Shown here one piece after another: positions 61,032 through 64,000 of a stretch of DNA of 64,000 bases. Position numbers and translations under genes: made by a program. Every line of letters begins with the position of its first letter. Position 1 is the first letter of the stretch. The notes under the pieces were generated by a model. It had not been told where the DNA came from, did not search any database, and was given only the letters and a program-made list of their open reading frames with translations. The DNA is from Gardnerella greenwoodii 00703Dmash (GTDB lineage: Bacteria; Actinomycetota; Actinomycetes; Actinomycetales; Bifidobacteriaceae), in contig NZ_ADEV01000008.1 of assembly GCF_000263635.1 (NCBI RefSeq), forward strand, positions 40,807-104,806. The letters are read 5' to 3'.

Positions 61032-61523
61032 TTATATATCTACTGTTTTAATAAGTTTGATTGCCCTTGATGATACTAACTCGTCTTGGCTCATTTCCAA
61101 AAGGCTCTTTTTATCTACCCACTTATAATTAACCGTTTCTCCTTTTTGAAGAGCAATTGCATTTTTCTTACAATCGGTTACGCATAGATATTCAACATAA
61201 AGAGAGTGGTAAACATCCTGCACAAATCTTCCGATCTCCATAATTTTTGAAGCTTCAATACCTGTTTCTTCTTTTAATTCTCTTACTGCACATTCTAATG
61301 GTGTTTCATATTGCAATGCAGAACCACCTGCTGTCAACTCCCACATTCCACCGAATTTCTTTTCAAAATCTCTTTGCATAATAAGGTAAGTCCCATCTAT
61401 ATGTTTAACAATTACTTCGCCCACCAAATGATACATGCCGTCAGGAATTGGTTCTCCTCTCACTAATGTAATATTCTTTAATTTATTAAATTCTTTATTA
61501 TACGCATCCCAAATCTCAGCCAT
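61032..61523 (-). CDS. NUDIX hydrolase
   Basis: A 163-residue NUDIX protein with a complete box: GGSALQYETPLECAVRELKEETGI. The N-terminal part (VRGEPIPDGMYHLVGEVIVKHIDGTYLIMQRDFEKKFGGMWELTAG) fits the ADP-ribose/NADH-pyrophosphatase-like group common in Firmicutes ("K-x-F-G-G-M-W-E"). Substrate unknown. The ATG at 61523 has GGAGG 6 bases before it; an upstream in-frame start at 61535 lies inside that site. It follows the truncated DUF4097 gene. Confidence 0.9.
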   Translation of the reverse strand: MAEIWDAYNKEFNKLKNITLVRGEPIPDGMYHLVGEVIVKHIDGTYLIMQRDFEKKFGGMWELTAGGSALQYETPLECAVRELKEETGIEASKIMEIGRFVQDVYHSLYVEYLCVTDCKKNAIALQKGETVNYKWVDKKSLLEMSQDELVSSRAIKLIKTVDI

Positions 61524-61569
61524 AAAACCCTCCATAAGGCCTGATTGTCAATTTCATTAAATATGAATT

Positions 61570-61908
61570 TTATCTTTCTCCAGTGGATACAAAGCCATTG
61601 TTCACTTCTACATAAAGCTTACCAATCTCAATATCCGTGATGAGCACTTGATTAGAATCAGATTCAACCTCACAAACTTCCACATCATGTGGCAAACTCA
61701 CAACAATTTCAGGCATACCCTGAGTAAACCACCTCAGCCAATTCGAAGCTGAGACTTTTTTAGTTTGAATAAGCCTTATAACATTTTGCGCTTCCTCAAC
61801 CCTCAACATATCTTGTTCACAGTTAACAAAGCTCACGCCAAAGGTATCAGCGCGTTTCACCGTTAAACGAACATCTTTCGTCTCTGCGATAAACTTCTTA
61901 TTATCCAT
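61570..61908 (-). pseudogene. 3'-truncated DUF4097 paralogue
   Basis: 112 residues that match the first half of the 59694-60296 protein almost throughout (KFIAETKDVRLTVKRADTFGVSFVNCEQDM against KFVAKTKDVSLTVRRADSFSISYVNCEKDI; VLITDIEIGKLYVEVNNGFV against VLVTDIKADKIYAEVHNGRV), then break off in STGER and a stop. The beta-helix half with Cys residues is gone. Whether the stub is expressed is unknown. Confidence 0.72.
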
Positions 61909-62022
61909 TACTTACGTTAATTAGATAAATAAATACATAAATTACAATTGAACTAATATGGAAATATTCTATTTTTCATATAATCTAGTAAAAGTAGTGG
62001 ATAAAGTACGAGGAGGTAATTT

Positions 62023-62841
62023 GTGAAGAAAAGATATATGTTGAGAAATATTTTTAAAACCAAATATAATTTCCATAATATTGTTTTAATCGTTTTCATT
62101 GGACTATTAGCAGGTTTTTTATCAGGATTGTTCGCTGTAGGTGGGGGAATTGTGATAGTTCCTGCATTAACTGTTTTTATGAAATTTGATCAGCGTCATG
62201 CTACTGCTACTTCTCTTGTTGCCATAATTATAACGTCGCTTTGTGGAAGCATTGTTTACGGTTTAGACGGCAAAGTGTCATTTTTATCAGCATTTTTTCT
62301 AATAATAGGTTCAGTTTTCGGATCACAAATTGGGGTATATTTTTCACATATTTTGCCTAAAAAAATATTTCCTTGGTGTTTTACACTTTTTGTATTACTA
62401 GTTATATGTTCTAGTCAAGTTTGGATTCCGTTAAGAAATGTAGATTTTAATGTTAGTTTTTTAAAAGCTATATGTCTTATATTTATAGGCGTTTTTTCTG
62501 GTATTTTTTCAGGTATTTTAGGCGTTGGTGGCGGAGGAATTATAGTGCCATGCGTGCAACTTTTGCTCGGCATGGGAGACCTTATGGCAAGAGGAACTGC
62601 TTTGCTTGTCACGCTTCCTACAGCTATAAGTGGTAGTATTGCTAATGCTCGTTACCATTATACTCATTTTACTGAAGGAATTATTATCGGTATTTTTGCG
62701 ACATTTACTGTAAACTTAGGCGCAATAACTGCGCGCAGTATTTCACCTTTTATATGCAATATATTGTTTTGTATTTTTTTGTTCAGTGCATGCTTACGAA
62801 TGATATTAAAAACAGGTATTTTAGCTAAGAATAAGCGTTAA
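62023..62841 (+). CDS. TauE/SafE family sulfite/anion exporter
   Basis: A 272-residue membrane protein with eight helices in two repeats, each opening with the family motif: GLLAGFLSGLFAVGGGIVIVPAL (first half) and GVFSGIFSGILGVGGGGIIVPCVQLLLG (second half). TauE/SafE proteins export sulfite, sulfoacetate or related anions; a link to sulfur metabolism is possible but unproven. The start is GTG at 62023, with AGGAGG 7 bases upstream and no better ATG. Confidence 0.92.
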   Translation: MKKRYMLRNIFKTKYNFHNIVLIVFIGLLAGFLSGLFAVGGGIVIVPALTVFMKFDQRHATATSLVAIIITSLCGSIVYGLDGKVSFLSAFFLIIGSVFGSQIGVYFSHILPKKIFPWCFTLFVLLVICSSQVWIPLRNVDFNVSFLKAICLIFIGVFSGIFSGILGVGGGGIIVPCVQLLLGMGDLMARGTALLVTLPTAISGSIANARYHYTHFTEGIIIGIFATFTVNLGAITARSISPFICNILFCIFLFSACLRMILKTGILAKNKR

Positions 62842-62890
62842 ATATGTAAAGTCTTTGACTTTTATTTATTTGAAAAAATAGTTTTTAATA

Positions 62891-62920
62891 TAAAAAGTGG
62901 GGCTTAGATTTAAGCCCCAC
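62891..62920 (-). terminator. Intrinsic terminator after the metal permease remnant
   Basis: GTGGGGCTTA/TAAGCCCCAC (62897-62906, 62911-62920), loop of 4. On the minus strand it is followed by TTTTTATATT, so it ends the 62956 gene; it may also slow the convergent TauE transcript. Confidence 0.8.
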
Positions 62921-62955
62921 GATATAGGAGAATGTTATAAAGTAACTTTTTACAA

Positions 62956-63591
62956 TTATGCCATTTGAGTAACATCTCTTTTTGCTTGTATAAATTTTAT
63001 TATCATGTTTTTTGCGTGATAAATAATTACGCAAACTATATAAACAATTGCAGAAAATACAGTTATCATTCCTCCGGAAGATAGACCTAAATAAATACTT
63101 GAATAGAGACCTAAAGTTCCAGCTATAATTCCAAGTATTGGAGCAAAAATTACCGTTTGCCATATTGATGAGCTAAGTTTTATAGCTGTGCTTGCAGGTC
63201 CTACTATCAGAGAGATAGATAATACTGAACCAACAGCAGGCATCACTATAACGACTGTAACTGTAATCATTATTAGTATGATAAAGTCAGTTTTACGCAA
63301 ATTATATCCGCTTGCTTGCATACACGTTTCATCGAGGCATGCAAAAATAATTTGTTTACCATATGCAAGTAATGTGATTATGCATGCTATTAATGCTATT
63401 GAAGTTACTTGTATATCCAATGAGTTAGCTGTTAATATATTGCCAGAAATAAAACTATTTACTTTTAAAGGTATTGGTTGGAAAAGTTTCAATAGTAAAA
63501 AGCCTAGGGCGAATCCTACAGTTAAAAGCACTCCAGCAGCTGTATTTGGACCTTGTCCTTTTACTTTAGAGATTATATCTAGTTTCATCAC
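62956..63591 (-). pseudogene. 5'-truncated ABC-3 metal transporter permease
   Basis: 211 residues of an ABC-3 (Zn/Mn, ZnuB/MntB-like) permease: GPNTAAGVLLTVGFALGFLLLKLF is the helix normally preceded by three helices and about 70 more residues. Later blocks are intact (YNLRKTDFIILIMITVTVVIVMPAVGSVLSISLIVGPASTAIKL). It starts at GTG/ATG 63591-63588 with no ribosome site, behind a 21-bp tandem repeat. No ATPase or binding protein is adjacent. Probably inactive, unless it starts upstream by frameshift. Confidence 0.7.
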
Positions 63592-63621
63592 GTGTTGGAT
63601 ACAATGAAACCTTGACCTTGA

Positions 63622-63680
63622 ACTCTGAAACTATTGCTCTGTACTCTGAAACTATTGCTCTGTACTCTGAAACTTTAGAG
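63622..63680. repeat. 21-bp tandem repeat before the permease remnant
   Basis: ACTCTGAAACTATTGCTCTG plus T occurs at 63622-63642 and 63643-63663 and partly at 63664-63680. It lies at the truncated 5' end of the permease and may mark the deletion point. Confidence 0.85.
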
Positions 63681-63752
63681 CTTGGAGCATCATATTATTT
63701 CTTATTGAGAATAAAAAAGCTTACATCTCAAATAACACTTAAAAAATAACAC

Positions 63753-63792
63753 TCAAAAAAAGATGGCTCTAACATATCGCTAGAGCCATCTT
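63753..63792 (-). terminator. Intrinsic terminator after the IPKTG protein gene
   Basis: AAGATGGCTCTA/TAGAGCCATCTT (63760-63771, 63781-63792) pair perfectly over 12 bp. On the minus strand a run of T follows. Confidence 0.88.
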
Positions 63793-63828
63793 CTAATAAA
63801 CAATGCTAGTTACTTAAAACAAGCGTGC

Positions 63829-64000
63829 TTACTTATTGTTTTCTTCCGTCATTTTCTTCTTAAGAAGAATTGCAAGTCCGGCAATCGAGAAACCAAGTGC
63901 TGCAAGCAAGCCTGCAAACGACGCCGATTCACCCGTCTTAGGAATCATGCCAATACGCTTTTCAGGCTGCGGCTTATGAGCTGGCGTCGGAGTTGGAGCC
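63829..64000 (-). CDS. Sortase-anchored cell-wall protein, C-terminal end
   Basis: The last 56 residues of a surface protein whose larger part lies beyond the window. A proline-rich wall-spanning stretch (APTPTPAHKPQPEKRIGM) precedes the sorting motif IPKTGE, then a hydrophobic segment (FAGLLAALGFSIAGLAILL) and the charged tail KKKMTEENNK. IPKTG is a common variant of LPXTG in bifidobacterial and Gardnerella adhesins, which sortase links to peptidoglycan. Confidence 0.93.
   Translation of the reverse strand, partial: APTPTPAHKPQPEKRIGMIPKTGESASFAGLLAALGFSIAGLAILLKKKMTEENNK

Noticed and set aside
1..64000. rRNA, tRNA, integrase or prophage genes
   Set aside because: I looked for tRNA-like cloverleafs, conserved rRNA segments, recombinases and phage structural genes and saw none, so the accessory region is not called a prophage or integrative element.

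Overview
The window looks like the chromosome of an AT-rich member of the Bifidobacteriaceae, most likely a Gardnerella species. The pointers are the nrdR / LysM protein / lexA arrangement at the left edge, single-chain iron-sulfur serine dehydratase, a proline-rich sortase-anchored (IPKTG) protein at the right edge, strong AGGAGG ribosome sites, and a low-GC base composition with actinobacterial-type core genes. The genus is an inference from gene content; no rRNA or tRNA gene is present to confirm it.

From 1 to about 17.6 kb the window is core-like. nrdR (partial), an SOS-linked LysM membrane protein and lexA share a cluster of SOS boxes. Then come greA, an FKBP prolyl isomerase, sdaA, a CtpE-like P-type ATPase coupled to a small lipoprotein, pyroglutamyl peptidase, a water-forming NADH oxidase, a 4-hydroxybutyrate-dehydrogenase-like enzyme, a lipoprotein, a YhgE/Pip ABC pair with an unusual ATPase, and an Na+/H+ antiporter family protein. 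Intrinsic terminators separate most of these units.

From 17.6 to 37 kb core and accessory genes mix. There is an orphan AbiEi-type antitoxin, a cluster of strong hairpins, an intact membrane-anchored protein beside a decayed larger paralogue (one in-frame stop plus one frameshift), an ABC exporter, a nucleoside phosphorylase and a GNAT/DUF3137/LemA operon. The cysK-cysE operon follows. It is preceded by a consensus promoter, a 28-residue peptide with 7 cysteines in two CCC runs, and an intrinsic terminator. This looks like a cysteine-sensing transcription attenuator and is the most interesting single item here. SstT (serine uptake), an MFS transporter and a three-gene DrrA-like ABC exporter follow.

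From 37 to 62 kb the region is a decayed accessory island. It holds toxin-antitoxin modules in several states: an MqsR-like toxin with an MqsA/Panacea fusion antitoxin, an intact RelB-RelE pair, RelB with an internally deleted toxin, Phd with a 5'-truncated toxin, and orphan RelB and Phd genes. It also holds a GmrSD-type DUF262/DUF1524 protein, XRE regulators with membrane partners, two NUDIX hydrolases, a divergent two-component system with a lantibiotic-immunity ABC transporter (LanFEG type), a TipA-like MerR regulator, DUF4097 paralogues and a small untracked 59-residue membrane protein. Remnants of DUF4143 ATPases, several dispersed hairpin repeats and a 205-bp MITE with perfect 20-bp terminal inverted repeats are scattered through it.

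From 62 to 64 kb lie a TauE/SafE exporter, a 5'-truncated metal ABC permease with a tandem repeat in front of it, and the C-terminus of an IPKTG cell-wall protein. The recurring themes are repeated insertion and deletion at small repeats, and toxin loss with antitoxin retention.
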